Shown piece by piece: positions 27,185 through 36,603 of a stretch of DNA of 64,000 nt. The stretch lies in the NCBI GenBank assembly GCA_020636775.1, contig JACJXF010000001.1, positions 62,001 to 126,000 on the forward strand, written 5' to 3'. Position 1 is the first letter of the stretch. Every line of letters begins with the position of its first letter. The position numbers and the translations under genes were made by a program. The DNA comes from Bacteroidales bacterium (GTDB lineage Bacteria > Bacteroidota > Bacteroidia > Bacteroidales > GCA-2748055). The notes below the pieces were generated by a model that was not told the origin of the DNA, searched no databases, and saw nothing but the letters and a program-made list of their open reading frames with translations.

Positions 27185-27619
27185 TTAATGAAGAGTTAAT
27201 TTTCCCTGTCGTTTTATTTCCTGATTTGCCAGGCTCTGGATGGTTTCTTCCGAAACAAGCATGCTGATGGCATCACGAATAGGCGCATATTGAGTATGCA
27301 GGGGGCATGGATTATTCTCATCACAATGTTTTAACCCGAAGCCGCATCCCTCAAAAGTCTTGTTCCCTTCAGTGGCAATTATAATTTTCTTTAATGGTAA
27401 AGCTGGTTTTTCAGGATCAAAATAAAAACCTCCACCCTTTCCCTTTATAGATGACAGGAATCCCAATTTGACCATCCTTTGCAAAATTTTGGCCGTAAAA
27501 AACTGGGGAGCTTCAATTTCGGATGAAATTTCAGCAATTCCGGGCATTCTTTTCTTCAGGTTCTGTATTTGTATATAAACAAGTCCCCTCAGCGCATATT
27601 CTGTTTCTTTGTTGAACAC
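27185..27619 (-). CDS. Rrf2-family iron-sulfur regulator (NsrR/IscR-like)
   Basis: This 144-residue protein has a winged helix-turn-helix (KETEYALRGLVYIQ, EIEAPQFFTAKILQRMVKLGFLSS, the wing GKGGGFYF). The iron-sulfur-binding cysteine triad C-X6-C-X5-C lies in GCGFGLKHC and ENNPCPLH. NsrR-type Rrf2 proteins lose DNA binding when NO attacks their cluster and so derepress detoxification genes. The start is GTG at 27617-27619: an in-frame stop lies just upstream, and the product then begins with the usual Rrf2 pattern. It is divergent from norZ. The shared gap holds the dyad also found upstream of ric, so NO-responsive control of norZ, ric and itself is likely. Confidence 0.88.
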   Translation of the reverse strand: MFNKETEYALRGLVYIQIQNLKKRMPGIAEISSEIEAPQFFTAKILQRMVKLGFLSSIKGKGGGFYFDPEKPALPLKKIIIATEGNKTFEGCGFGLKHCDENNPCPLHTQYAPIRDAISMLVSEETIQSLANQEIKRQGKLTLH

Positions 27620-27637
27620 TTCGAATCATATTTTCAA

Positions 27638-27645
27638 CAAATATA
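27638..27645 (-). promoter_or_regulatory. -7 box of the rrf2-like gene
   Basis: TATATTTG on the minus strand matches TAnnTTTG. It lies 19 bp before the GTG start. Its -33 position would fall at about 27665-27668, at the left edge of the dyad, so autoregulation is plausible. The -33 element itself is imperfect. Confidence 0.55.
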
Positions 27646-27665
27646 AAAAATATTTTATATTTACT

Positions 27666-27686
27666 AAAAGACCTTTTTGTCTTTTT
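27666..27686. promoter_or_regulatory. Candidate NO-regulon operator between rrf2-like gene and norZ
   Basis: AAAAGAC-N6-GTCTTTT inverted repeat, identical over 21 bp to 1905-1925 upstream of ric. It overlaps the -33 TTTG of norZ (27676-27679) and abuts the expected -33 position of the divergent regulator gene. A repressor bound here would shut both promoters. Confidence 0.78.
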
Positions 27687-27707
27687 GTAAATTTTATTTT
27701 ACATTTG
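27676..27707 (+). promoter_or_regulatory. Bacteroidota-type promoter of norZ
   Basis: TTTG (27676-27679), a 20-bp spacer and TACATTTG (27700-27707) match the TTTG-N19/20-TAnnTTTG consensus. The -7 box lies 48 bp before the start codon. Confidence 0.7.
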
Positions 27708-27755
27708 TCAGCTGATAACACAATTTATGTTCTGAATATAAACCTAAATTAAAGA

Positions 27756-29999
27756 ATGATCATGAACACAAAAAAACTATGGTTTGGCTTTATTGCTGTA
27801 ATGGTAGTTTCCTTTTCTGTCCTGTTGTATTTCGGAAGGGAAATTTACCGTCAGGCGCCGCCTATACCTGACAAAGTAGTTTCCGAGAGCGGTAAAGTAC
27901 TTTTTACAGGTCAGGATATCCGGGATGGGCAAAACATCTGGCAGTCAATGGGAGGCCAGGAAATGGGCACCGTCTGGGGACACGGGGCATACCAGGCTCC
28001 TGACTGGAGTGCAGATTGGCTGCATAAGGAAGCCGTTTTCATCCTAAATCAGTTATCCTTAAGAACCGATTCCATGCCTTATGATAAACTGGGGGATGAG
28101 CAAAAAGCATCTTTAAATATAAGTCTGCAGAAACAACTCCGGAAAAATACCTATAATCCGGAAAGCGGAAAACTGCAGGTTTCTGACCTGAGGGCCGATG
28201 CAATCGCACAGAACAGTTTGTATTATGCAGGTCTGTTTACCAATGATCCTTCATTAAATAAGCTTCGGGATGCCTATAGCATTCCTGAAAATTCCTTAAA
28301 AGATCCGGAGAGGGTAAGACAACTAAATGCTTTCTTTTTCTGGATTTCCTGGGCATGTGTTACCGACAGGCCAGGACAGGCAATTACCTATACCAATAAC
28401 TGGCCTGCTGAAGAGTTGGTAGGCAACCGGCCTACTGGTGCATTAATATTATGGACAGGTTTCAGTGTAATGATGTTATTGGCCGGAATTGGACTGATGG
28501 TTTGGTACTATGCCCGTAAGAGGGAAGAAAGTGGTGATGAATTACCAATTAAGTTTCCCAACTTAAATGATATTCAGACTCCTTCGCAAAAAGCTACCGT
28601 TAAATATTTCTGGGTAGTAACGGCACTTCTTTTGGTCCAGGTGGTAGCCGGGATCATTACTGCCCATTATACAGTGGAAGGTCAGGCATTCTATGGCATT
28701 CCTCTTGCAAAATGGCTGCCCTATTCAATTTCAAGGACCTGGCATATCCAGATAGCCATTTTCTGGATTGCCACTTCCTGGCTGGCAACGGGATTGTATT
28801 ATGCACCGGCAATTTCCGGCCATGAACCCAAATACCAGAAACTGGGAGTTAACTTTCTGTTCAGTGCCCTGCTGGTAATCGTTGTGGGTTCGCTCATTGG
28901 TCAGTGGATGGGTGTAATGCAGAAGCTTGGCCTTATCCAGAATTTCTGGCTTGGTCATCAGGGATATGAATATGTTGACCTTGGCCGATTCTGGCAAATC
29001 TTTCTTTTCGTAGGATTAATCATCTGGCTGTTCTTAATGGGAAGAGCCATATTGCCAGCCATTCGTCAGAAAACAGAAAGCCGGAACCTTTTGGTATTGT
29101 TCCTGATCTCAACCATTGCCATAGCTGCCTTTTATGGAGCAGGATTAATGTGGGGAAGGCAAACCAACCTCGCCATTGCCGAATACTGGCGCTGGTGGGT
29201 AGTTCACCTCTGGGTGGAAGGTTTCTTTGAAGTTTTCGCTGCTGTTGTCACTGCCTTCCTTTTTGTAAGGATGAAGCTGCTGAGAACGTCAACAGCAACT
29301 ACAGCTGTACTTTTCTCAACAATAGTATTTCTTTCAGGCGGAATCCTGGGGACATTCCATCACCTGTATTTCACAGGAACTCCGGTTTCCATTATGGCAC
29401 TTGGGGCAACCTTCAGTGCCCTCGAGGTAGTACCTTTGGTCCTGATGGGATTTGAAGCTTACGACAGTCTGAAAATAAGCAGGGGTGCGGAATGGATTAA
29501 AGCCTACAAATGGCCGATCTATAGCCTCATTGCAGTTGCTTTCTGGAACCTGGTCGGGGCAGGAATATTCGGATTCCTAATCAATCCTCCCATAGCACTC
29601 TATTATATGCAGGGACTTAATACCACTGCAGTTCACGGACATACAGCTCTTTTTGGAGTGTATGGAATGCTGGGTATTGGCTTAATGCTATTCGTTCTGC
29701 GGGATATGAATAAGGAAGTAATCTGGAAGGAAAGATGGATACGCTTTGCCTTCTGGAGCATAAACATCGGTCTTGCTGCAATGGTACTCCTGAGTGTTTT
29801 GCCTGTTGGTCTCTCTCAGACACTTGCAAGTGTTCATGACGGATTATGGTATGCGCGTTCAGCAGAATTTATGCAGCAACCCAATATTATTACCTTTAAA
29901 TGGTTAAGAATTGTTGGCGACACCATTTTTGCTGCTGGCACAGTTAGTCTGACATGGTTTATCTTTGGATTAAAAACCGGTTGGAGTCTTGAAAAATAA
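27756..29999 (+). CDS. norZ: Quinol-dependent nitric oxide reductase (qNor)
   Basis: This 747-residue single-subunit qNor has an N-terminal membrane anchor and periplasmic domain (about 1-220), then about twelve membrane helices of the heme-copper oxidase fold. Conserved pieces include WHIQIAIFWIATSWLA, HLWVEGFFEVF, GTFHHLYFTG with the metal-site His pair, and HGHTALFGVYGMLG. It reduces two NO to N2O with quinol electrons in the inner membrane. The gene is divergent from the Rrf2 regulator with a shared operator region. No nirK/nirS denitrification genes are in view, so NO detoxification is the likely role. It ends at a strong bidirectional terminator. Confidence 0.95.
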   Translation: MIMNTKKLWFGFIAVMVVSFSVLLYFGREIYRQAPPIPDKVVSESGKVLFTGQDIRDGQNIWQSMGGQEMGTVWGHGAYQAPDWSADWLHKEAVFILNQLSLRTDSMPYDKLGDEQKASLNISLQKQLRKNTYNPESGKLQVSDLRADAIAQNSLYYAGLFTNDPSLNKLRDAYSIPENSLKDPERVRQLNAFFFWISWACVTDRPGQAITYTNNWPAEELVGNRPTGALILWTGFSVMMLLAGIGLMVWYYARKREESGDELPIKFPNLNDIQTPSQKATVKYFWVVTALLLVQVVAGIITAHYTVEGQAFYGIPLAKWLPYSISRTWHIQIAIFWIATSWLATGLYYAPAISGHEPKYQKLGVNFLFSALLVIVVGSLIGQWMGVMQKLGLIQNFWLGHQGYEYVDLGRFWQIFLFVGLIIWLFLMGRAILPAIRQKTESRNLLVLFLISTIAIAAFYGAGLMWGRQTNLAIAEYWRWWVVHLWVEGFFEVFAAVVTAFLFVRMKLLRTSTATTAVLFSTIVFLSGGILGTFHHLYFTGTPVSIMALGATFSALEVVPLVLMGFEAYDSLKISRGAEWIKAYKWPIYSLIAVAFWNLVGAGIFGFLINPPIALYYMQGLNTTAVHGHTALFGVYGMLGIGLMLFVLRDMNKEVIWKERWIRFAFWSINIGLAAMVLLSVLPVGLSQTLASVHDGLWYARSAEFMQQPNIITFKWLRIVGDTIFAAGTVSLTWFIFGLKTGWSLEK

Positions 30000-30020
30000 A
30001 TCACTTTAGGCATAATTTAA

Positions 30021-30053
30021 AAATCCCGGTAATCTCAACTACCGGGATTTTTT
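30021..30053. terminator. Bidirectional terminator between norZ and terC-like gene
   Basis: An 11-bp stem (AAATCCCGGTA with TACCGGGATTT, 30021-30031 and 30040-30050) has an 8-base loop. T-runs follow on the plus strand, and the A-run before it gives a T-run on the minus strand. The stop codon of the terC-like gene lies in the loop, so the terminator serves both convergent genes. Confidence 0.85.
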
Positions 30054-31126
30054 ATATGAATTTCAGAATCCAGAGGAAAGGGCTTTTTCACTGGAAAAAG
30101 TAAGGATAAAACAATACTTCCAAGCAACACCAAAAGTATAACATAAAGTGAATAAATGCTTTTATAACCAATATTATCGAGCCAGTGATGAAAAACGAGT
30201 TTTAGCCCGATAAAGACCAGAAGCACGGCAATCCCCTCTTTTAGGAATCTGAAGAGGTAGAAAATCTTGATAACCAGGAAAAACAGCGAGCGAAGGCCGA
30301 TAATGGCAAAAATATTAGAAAAGAAAACAATATAGGGATCGCGTGTAACGCTGAAAATTGCCGGGATACTGTCGAACGCAAAAATAAGATCCGTAAACTC
30401 AATTACAATCAATACAATAAAAAGCGGGGTGATAAAAAAGGTCCCCCCTTCACGGTGAAAAAATTTGTTTTCTTTAAAGTCGGGATAAATCCGGAAATAT
30501 TTTGACAAAGTCCTGACAACAGGATGATTCCCAACTTCAATTTTTTGCTCCTTGTGTCGCTCAAGGTATATTTTAATCCCGGAATACACCAGAAATACCC
30601 CAAAAACAATAAGGGTCCACTGAAATTTCTGAACCATTGCTGCTCCCAGGAAGATGAAGATAAACCTCATAAAGACAGCCCCCAGGATTCCCCAGAAAAG
30701 AACTGTCTTATAATTGCTTTCCGGCACTGAAAATCCGGTAAGAATGAGAAGAATTACAAATACATTATCGAGAGAAAGGGTATATTCAATCAGGTAACCG
30801 GTAATAAATTCAGTTGCCATGTTTTTCCTGTAAATTTCCAGTCCGTGCTGCAGGTCTTCAGTTGGAAACTTCAGGTGCGGAGCATATTGTGCGGCAACCG
30901 ACTGTAATTCGGAAAATGAATCTATGGTGTGCAGAATGTCACCATAATGATAAATGAAAAAGTAAAATATGGCTGCAAAACTTACCCAAACAGCTGTCCA
31001 GATTGTAGCTTCACGGGTCGACAATACATGCCGCTTCCTGCCAATCACAAGAAGATCTATCAGAAGAACTGTTAGTATAAACAGAGTAAAAACCGAGAAA
31101 AAAACAACTTCGTGGTTGATCTTCAC
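30035..31126 (-). CDS. TerC/Alx-family membrane protein
   Basis: This 363-residue inner-membrane protein has about nine hydrophobic segments. It carries the family motifs EYTLSLDNVFVILLIL and EFTDLIFAFDSIPAIFSVT, with acidic residues inside membrane spans. TerC/Alx proteins handle manganese (or calcium) export and are sometimes linked to tellurite resistance or to loading exported metalloenzymes. The precise ion is not known here. The gene is convergent with norZ and its stop lies in the shared terminator. Confidence 0.9.
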   Translation of the reverse strand: MKINHEVVFFSVFTLFILTVLLIDLLVIGRKRHVLSTREATIWTAVWVSFAAIFYFFIYHYGDILHTIDSFSELQSVAAQYAPHLKFPTEDLQHGLEIYRKNMATEFITGYLIEYTLSLDNVFVILLILTGFSVPESNYKTVLFWGILGAVFMRFIFIFLGAAMVQKFQWTLIVFGVFLVYSGIKIYLERHKEQKIEVGNHPVVRTLSKYFRIYPDFKENKFFHREGGTFFITPLFIVLIVIEFTDLIFAFDSIPAIFSVTRDPYIVFFSNIFAIIGLRSLFFLVIKIFYLFRFLKEGIAVLLVFIGLKLVFHHWLDNIGYKSIYSLYVILLVLLGSIVLSLLFPVKKPFPLDSEIHIKNPGS

Positions 31127-31401
31127 ATCTTTGCTTTTAAAAATGAATTTTCGTTCAATTACACTTTGTACAACACAAAGGAAATCCGCTATTCTGAAAA
31201 ACCTGCATTTTCAGGAACTCTCCCTTTAAATTACAATAAATTTATCAAAGGTAATTTACAAAAAACAATATTCAAGGTATTAGGTTTACCAAAAGAGTGA
31301 TTTATCTTTGAACAAAATTGAACATTTGATATTACGAATATATGTTTGTTCCTGGTTAATCAATTGGACTTTAAATCAGAACCTTCAGAAATTACAAAGA
31401 A

Positions 31402-32310
31402 ATGCCCATAAACGTACCCAATAACCTCCCTGCCATTCAGGAATTAAAGAATGAAAATATCTTTATCATGGAGGAGGCTCAGGCCATTCATCAGGATATA
31501 AGACCGCTGAGAATAGCCCTTCTTAACCTGATGCCTTTGAAAATAGTTACCGAAACCGATCTGATCCGCAACCTTTCCAACACTTCGCTGCAGCTTGAAC
31601 TCGACCTTTTTTATATGGATGAACACGAGTCGAAGAATACTCCCCGGGAACATCTTAAGGGTTTCTACAAAACATTTGACCAGATCAAACACCGGCGGTA
31701 CGACGGCTTAATAATAACGGGGGCTCCGGTTGAATTGCTTGATTTTGAAGAAGTCGATTACTGGAACACCTTATGTGATGTGCTTGAATGGAGTAAAACC
31801 AATGTTACCAATACCCTTCATATCTGCTGGGGAGCTCAGGCCGGGCTTTATTACCATTATGGAATAAAAAAATATCCCCTGTCGAAAAAAGCATTCGGAA
31901 TTTTTTATCACAACATCACCGACCCGAAAGTCCCTCTGGTAAGAGGCTTTGATGATGTGTTTCCGGCTCCTCACTCACGGCATACAGAAAACCGCATTGA
32001 AGACCTGAAGAACCATCCTGATCTCTTTCTGCTGGCATATTCTGAAAAGGTGGGCTCCAATATTGTTATTTCAAGGGATGGGAGACAGATTTTTATCTCC
32101 GGGCACCTGGAATACAATCCTTTAACCCTGAAACAGGAATACGACCGGGATGTTAAAAAGGGACTTGATATCGATATCCCCGAAAATTACTATCCCAATA
32201 ACGACCCGTCCCTTCCTCCGGTTACTCTGTGGAGAGCCCACGCAAACCTGCTGTTTACAAACTGGCTGAACTATTATGTTTACCAGGCTACGCCATATGA
32301 CTGGAAGTAA
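31402..32310 (+). CDS. metA: Homoserine O-acyltransferase (MetA family, predicted acetyl-CoA-dependent)
   Basis: This 302-residue enzyme catalyses the first committed step of methionine synthesis, acylating homoserine. The catalytic triad is visible: Cys142 (HICWGAQAG), His235 and Glu237 (SGHLEYNP). Residue 111 is Glu (TGAPVE), which by established work on MetA (Glu in the Bacillus enzyme, Gly in the E. coli enzyme) favours acetyl-CoA over succinyl-CoA. The product would then be O-acetylhomoserine, which fits the trans-sulfuration-family enzyme at 14138-15373. The gene stands alone with a 275-bp upstream gap. Confidence 0.95.
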   Translation: MPINVPNNLPAIQELKNENIFIMEEAQAIHQDIRPLRIALLNLMPLKIVTETDLIRNLSNTSLQLELDLFYMDEHESKNTPREHLKGFYKTFDQIKHRRYDGLIITGAPVELLDFEEVDYWNTLCDVLEWSKTNVTNTLHICWGAQAGLYYHYGIKKYPLSKKAFGIFYHNITDPKVPLVRGFDDVFPAPHSRHTENRIEDLKNHPDLFLLAYSEKVGSNIVISRDGRQIFISGHLEYNPLTLKQEYDRDVKKGLDIDIPENYYPNNDPSLPPVTLWRAHANLLFTNWLNYYVYQATPYDWK

Positions 32311-32450
32311 TTTTATTTACATTTTATTATAATACAGAAGAATTCTCCCAAAATTCATTTTTGAGATAAGGAAATTATCAGGAAACCAGATTTCAATTTA
32401 TTTGAAGTCCGGCCTCCCCTGAAACTATAATAACCCTGAATCAATCCGGA

Positions 32451-32900
32451 TCACATCATAAGACCCATAGGTATTGCAATAAGCAAAACCAAAGCATAGA
32501 TGGATAATATTACAATCGTTGTAATTCCCATGAATTTAAACAGGGATTTTAAACTTTCAAATCCAATAATTATGGATTGCGATTCATTCGTATCCAGTCC
32601 TTTTCTTATCTGAACTGAAAACCTGAACAGGTAGCTAATCGGAAAATAATAAAGTACGGCAATACCAATGTAAATTATCCCCAAAGCCCCAACCGGGAAA
32701 TTCACCCCCTGTGGCATCATACCCATTTTTGAGAAACCAAACATAAAAAATAAGGAAAAGAGAACCAGCAATCCTAGTCCTACAAATCCAACTATTGCTA
32801 TAAATTTACCCCATTTTGAGGTTTCCAGAAGATAAGTCTTTACCTGCTCGCTGGTAATAACTGAATTTTCAGGTTGCAGAATGTTTTCGGAATTTTCCAT
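32451..32900 (-). CDS. DUF5362-like small membrane protein
   Basis: This 149-residue protein has a polar N-terminus, three to four membrane segments (about 34-55, 70-92, 118-148) and a segment TSKWGKFIAIVGFVG that resembles the DUF5362 family. The function is unknown. It is a single gene between metA and rfaE1. Confidence 0.65.
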   Translation of the reverse strand: MENSENILQPENSVITSEQVKTYLLETSKWGKFIAIVGFVGLGLLVLFSLFFMFGFSKMGMMPQGVNFPVGALGIIYIGIAVLYYFPISYLFRFSVQIRKGLDTNESQSIIIGFESLKSLFKFMGITTIVILSIYALVLLIAIPMGLMM

Positions 32901-33065
32901 ATCGAATATTTTTAATTTACTGTTTTCCTACTCTGTTGGCTTTTCGGATTACGCCCAATATTTAAGTGGATTTTTTCCTCTTAATATTCAGTTAACTAAA
33001 ATTAAAAAAAACGGGAAACTTTTTCATACTAATTTTTAAAATTCAGAATATTTTGTCAGAAAGAT

Positions 33066-34073
33066 TTATTCCATTTCCTTCAAAAACACCCTGAACTCCT
33101 GCATGAGCTGGAGCCTGTCGACAGGAACCACTCCTGCCCTTTCACAGACCTGTCCGCCTGCAAGGTTAGAGAGGGCGGCAATCTCCCTGGGTGACAATCC
33201 GACTCCCAGACAAAGACTGGCGAGACTTATCACAGAATCACCTGCACCGGAAACATCGGCAATATCGCGTATCTCAGCGGAAATATGATGATACTTGTTT
33301 TTTTCATTAATCATGATACCCAGCTCAGACAGGGTAACCATTACCATTTCATGCTTTCTCGACTTTCGCAGATTCTCCATGGCGTTGGCTATACTTTCCA
33401 TGTCATGCTTGTCGATCTCGGCTTTTAAACCCTGGTTAAGTTCCTTGAAATTCGGTTTAAAAAGACTGATGTTTTCATATAAGAGGAAATTGCGCTTTTT
33501 CGGATCTACCAGCACCGGAACTTTTTTCTGATTTGCCAGTTTTACAACTTCATTAATAATCTTAGGGGTTATAGCTCCCTTATCATAATCCTGGAATATT
33601 ATGGAATCAATTTGTCCCTCACTCAGCATATTCTGTGCAAACTCAATAACTTTTGCCTGCGATACTCCGGTTATAGGATCATCCTGCTCTTCATCGAGCC
33701 GGAGGAGGTGTTGATTGCCGCTGATAACCCTGGTTTTTCGTGTGGTTACTCTTTTTTTGTCGATAATGATTCCTATATCCGTCAGATTCTGATAATTCAT
33801 AAGCTCTATGAATTCGTTTCCCCTGTCGTCATCACCAATTACAGAACAAAGAATCGGAACGGCACCCATAGCCTTGATATTAAGGGCAACGTTGGCGGCG
33901 CCACCCAAGCGTTTTTCGACGTGAATATTCGACAGCACCGGCACTGGAGCCTCAGGAGAAATGCGGTCAACTCTTCCCCATAGGTAAGAATCGATCATAA
34001 CATCGCCAATAATCAATACTTTTTGCTTTCTGAATTTCTTAAAAAGCTTGTCAACATCAATTTTTTCAAACAT
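33066..34073 (-). CDS. rfaE1: D-glycero-beta-D-manno-heptose-7-phosphate kinase (RfaE domain I type)
   Basis: This 335-residue PfkB-family sugar kinase shows IGDVMIDSYLWGRVDRISPEAPVPVL near the N-terminus (given as a long conserved stretch starting at about residue 21), GGAANVALNIKAMGA, and the catalytic signature DVSGAGDSVISLA with the base Asp. It phosphorylates heptose-7-phosphate in the ADP-heptose pathway for lipopolysaccharide core. The nucleotidyltransferase half of the fused HldE is absent, so a separate gene is expected elsewhere. A TATATTTG -7 box on the minus strand lies at 34099-34106, just before the gene. Confidence 0.88.
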   Translation of the reverse strand: MFEKIDVDKLFKKFRKQKVLIIGDVMIDSYLWGRVDRISPEAPVPVLSNIHVEKRLGGAANVALNIKAMGAVPILCSVIGDDDRGNEFIELMNYQNLTDIGIIIDKKRVTTRKTRVISGNQHLLRLDEEQDDPITGVSQAKVIEFAQNMLSEGQIDSIIFQDYDKGAITPKIINEVVKLANQKKVPVLVDPKKRNFLLYENISLFKPNFKELNQGLKAEIDKHDMESIANAMENLRKSRKHEMVMVTLSELGIMINEKNKYHHISAEIRDIADVSGAGDSVISLASLCLGVGLSPREIAALSNLAGGQVCERAGVVPVDRLQLMQEFRVFLKEME

Positions 34074-34131
34074 TCGGGTAATTTTTCCGGTTGAAGAACA
34101 AATATATCAATTTTTTACTGGACCTGTCCCT

Positions 34132-36603
34132 CTAGTATGGGTCTACGTCGGGTTGTATTTTTACTCCGCTCATAATATCTGCTCCTGAAGCTTCCCTGAT
34201 AATATCTGCCAGCAATTTTCTGGCCCTTTCGAAGGACGATTTTTTCTCCACCTTTAAAATAATCTGAAGAACATAATATGAGCTTATCCTTCCCACCAGG
34301 GGTGCCTGCGGACCCAGCACCCTTCTTCCAAAAACAATGCGCATTTCATCAGAAAGCAAGCCTGCAGCTTTTTGAAGAAGACTTGCATCTTTATGCTTAA
34401 GACTGATCCGAATCATCCTTACAAAGGGTGGATAGTTAAATGCCTGTCTTTCCATAATCTGCTCCCGGAACATTGCCTGGTAATCGTTTTTTCTGACGTA
34501 ATGGATCAGGCTAATCGCAGGGTCAAGGGTCTGAATAATAACCTTTCCCTGTTTATCTTTTCTACCGGCCCTGCCGCTTACCTGGGCCATTAACTGGTAG
34601 GATCGTTCGTAGGCCCTGAAGTCGGGAAAATTAAGCATCTGATCAGCATCCAGTATTCCTACAAGAGCCACATTTTCAAAGTCGAGTCCTTTAGAAAGCA
34701 TTTGCGTACCCACAAGAATATCGATTTCCTGTCTGCCGAAAGATTCCAGTATCTTCTCATATGAATTAGCTGCCCGACTTGTATCCAGATCGAGACGGGC
34801 TACTCTTATTCCGGGAAAAATCAGGTTAATATCGTCCTCTACCAGTTCGGTACCAAATCCTTTATTAGTTAACCTGGTACTTCCGCATTCTTCGCAATGA
34901 GCAGGTACTTTTCTGACATATCCGCAATAATGGCATTCCAGACTGTTCCTGAATTTATGGTAGGTAAGACTTACATCACATTGTTTGCATCTGGGAATCC
35001 ACCCGCAGGTTTCATCCATAATGTAAGATGAAAATCCACGACGGTTCTGAAAAAGAATTACCTGTTTACCGGCAGCCACAGTTTCAAAAATAGAATCGAT
35101 CAGTACCGGAGTAAAGACCGATTTCATACTCTTCCTTTTGCGGGCATCCCGGATATCGGCAATTCTGATTTCAGGCATCAGTACTTCATTGAATCGTTGG
35201 GAGAGTTCAACAAGTCCGTATTTACCTGAAGAAGCATTTGCATAACTCTCAATCGAAGGAGTTGCCGTTCCGAGCAGCACTTTAGCTCCGTGAATGCCGG
35301 CAAGTACCATGGATGAATCCCTCGCATTGTACCTGGGAGCGGGATCAAATTGTTTATAGGTATTTTCATGCTCCTCATCAACGATAATGAGTCCCAGATT
35401 GCTGAAAGGCAGGAACACAGCCGATCTGACTCCAAGAATCACTTTATACCTTTGTCCTTTCTGTCCTGCCGTGCGTCTGTACACCTCAACCCGCTCCGCA
35501 TCGGAAAAGCGGGAGTGATATATACCAACCTGGTCGCCGAAAACCTTTCTCAGGCGGTTGATAATTTGTGAGCTTAAAGCAATTTCAGGAAGCAGATACA
35601 ACACTTCTTTTCCCTGATCAATCATTTCCTGTATCAGGTGGATATAAACTTCTGTTTTCCCGCTCGAAGTAACCCCATGTAACAAGACAACATCCTTTTC
35701 CCTGAAGAGCTTGTGAATATTCCCGAGGGCAGCTTCCTGAGCAGGATTCAATCTGGCAGGCTGAATCAGCTTTCCATCCGGCATTTCGTCCGCATCAACC
35801 ACTCGCTCAGTCTTTACCAGAATATTTTTATCCAATAAGGCTTTAAGGGCTGAAGGGCTTTGGGCTTTCATGAACTCGGACAAAGGAACCTCCTTCAGGC
35901 TCAGCCTTCCTTTTTTATCCATGGATAAATTCACAATCTCAGTTAAAAGCTCAAGCTGCCTTGGTGCAGGGGAAAGCTCATCCAGAACATTTTGTAATCT
36001 CTTTTCATCTTTTAAATTCTCGGAAAGGGAAATGAATTTTTCCTTTTTAACACGCAGGGTATTCCGCATTTTCTCTTCCAGGAATATGGCATCCTGATCA
36101 ATCAGCTTTCGGATATCTGAAATAAGTGCCGGTCTGGATGTCTTTTTTGTAAGCTCATGAATGGATAAGCCCGGATTTTCCCTGATAGTAAGAAACAATA
36201 ATTCCAGATGCTCCTTTTTCAAGCTGAGAGCGTCGAAATCCTCGTTAGGCAGCACTCTCGATTCACTCTCCAGTTTCAATCCGGAGGGAAGGGCCGCCTT
36301 AAATACTTCACCCAAAGTACACATGTAATAATCGGCCATCCACTCCCAGAATTTCATCTGGTATTCATTTACCAGAGGGATTTCATCAAGTATCTCCAGC
36401 AAGGGTTTCAGTTCCTGCTGAGCCGGATCTGAATTGTGCAGCTTCCTGATTAGTCCGGTATACATTTTTCTTGCACCAAATTGCACAATTACCCTTTTAC
36501 CCGGAACTACAAGAGGAATCATTTCCTCCGGAACGGTATAGGTAAAAACTCCCCTGACAGGCAGGGGAAGGATAATCTCCGCAAAATGGCCGGCACTTTT
36601 CAT
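34132..36603 (-). CDS. priA: Primosomal protein N' (replication restart helicase PriA)
   Basis: This 823-residue superfamily 2 helicase has an N-terminal DNA-binding domain, Walker A (VTSSGKTEVYIHL), DEEH box (LIIVDEEHENTYKQ) and a zinc-binding cysteine cluster (CGWIPRCKQC, CHYCGYV, CEECGS). Motif VI is present (SGRAGRKDKQG). PriA restarts stalled replication forks by loading DnaB. Its length is close to the usual Bacteroidota PriA. The gene lies 58 bp upstream of rfaE1 on the same strand. Confidence 0.96.
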   Translation of the reverse strand: MKSAGHFAEIILPLPVRGVFTYTVPEEMIPLVVPGKRVIVQFGARKMYTGLIRKLHNSDPAQQELKPLLEILDEIPLVNEYQMKFWEWMADYYMCTLGEVFKAALPSGLKLESESRVLPNEDFDALSLKKEHLELLFLTIRENPGLSIHELTKKTSRPALISDIRKLIDQDAIFLEEKMRNTLRVKKEKFISLSENLKDEKRLQNVLDELSPAPRQLELLTEIVNLSMDKKGRLSLKEVPLSEFMKAQSPSALKALLDKNILVKTERVVDADEMPDGKLIQPARLNPAQEAALGNIHKLFREKDVVLLHGVTSSGKTEVYIHLIQEMIDQGKEVLYLLPEIALSSQIINRLRKVFGDQVGIYHSRFSDAERVEVYRRTAGQKGQRYKVILGVRSAVFLPFSNLGLIIVDEEHENTYKQFDPAPRYNARDSSMVLAGIHGAKVLLGTATPSIESYANASSGKYGLVELSQRFNEVLMPEIRIADIRDARKRKSMKSVFTPVLIDSIFETVAAGKQVILFQNRRGFSSYIMDETCGWIPRCKQCDVSLTYHKFRNSLECHYCGYVRKVPAHCEECGSTRLTNKGFGTELVEDDINLIFPGIRVARLDLDTSRAANSYEKILESFGRQEIDILVGTQMLSKGLDFENVALVGILDADQMLNFPDFRAYERSYQLMAQVSGRAGRKDKQGKVIIQTLDPAISLIHYVRKNDYQAMFREQIMERQAFNYPPFVRMIRISLKHKDASLLQKAAGLLSDEMRIVFGRRVLGPQAPLVGRISSYYVLQIILKVEKKSSFERARKLLADIIREASGADIMSGVKIQPDVDPY

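Noticed and set aside
31127..31401. Possible SAM riboswitch before metA
   Set aside because: I looked for the SAM-I core pattern and did not find it. The gap has only -7-like boxes (31303-31310, 31341-31348) without properly spaced -33 elements.
33114..33125. Palindrome CCTGTCGACAGG
   Set aside because: It lies inside the rfaE1 coding region and differs from the GntR sites (TTGGTCGACCAA); a chance match.
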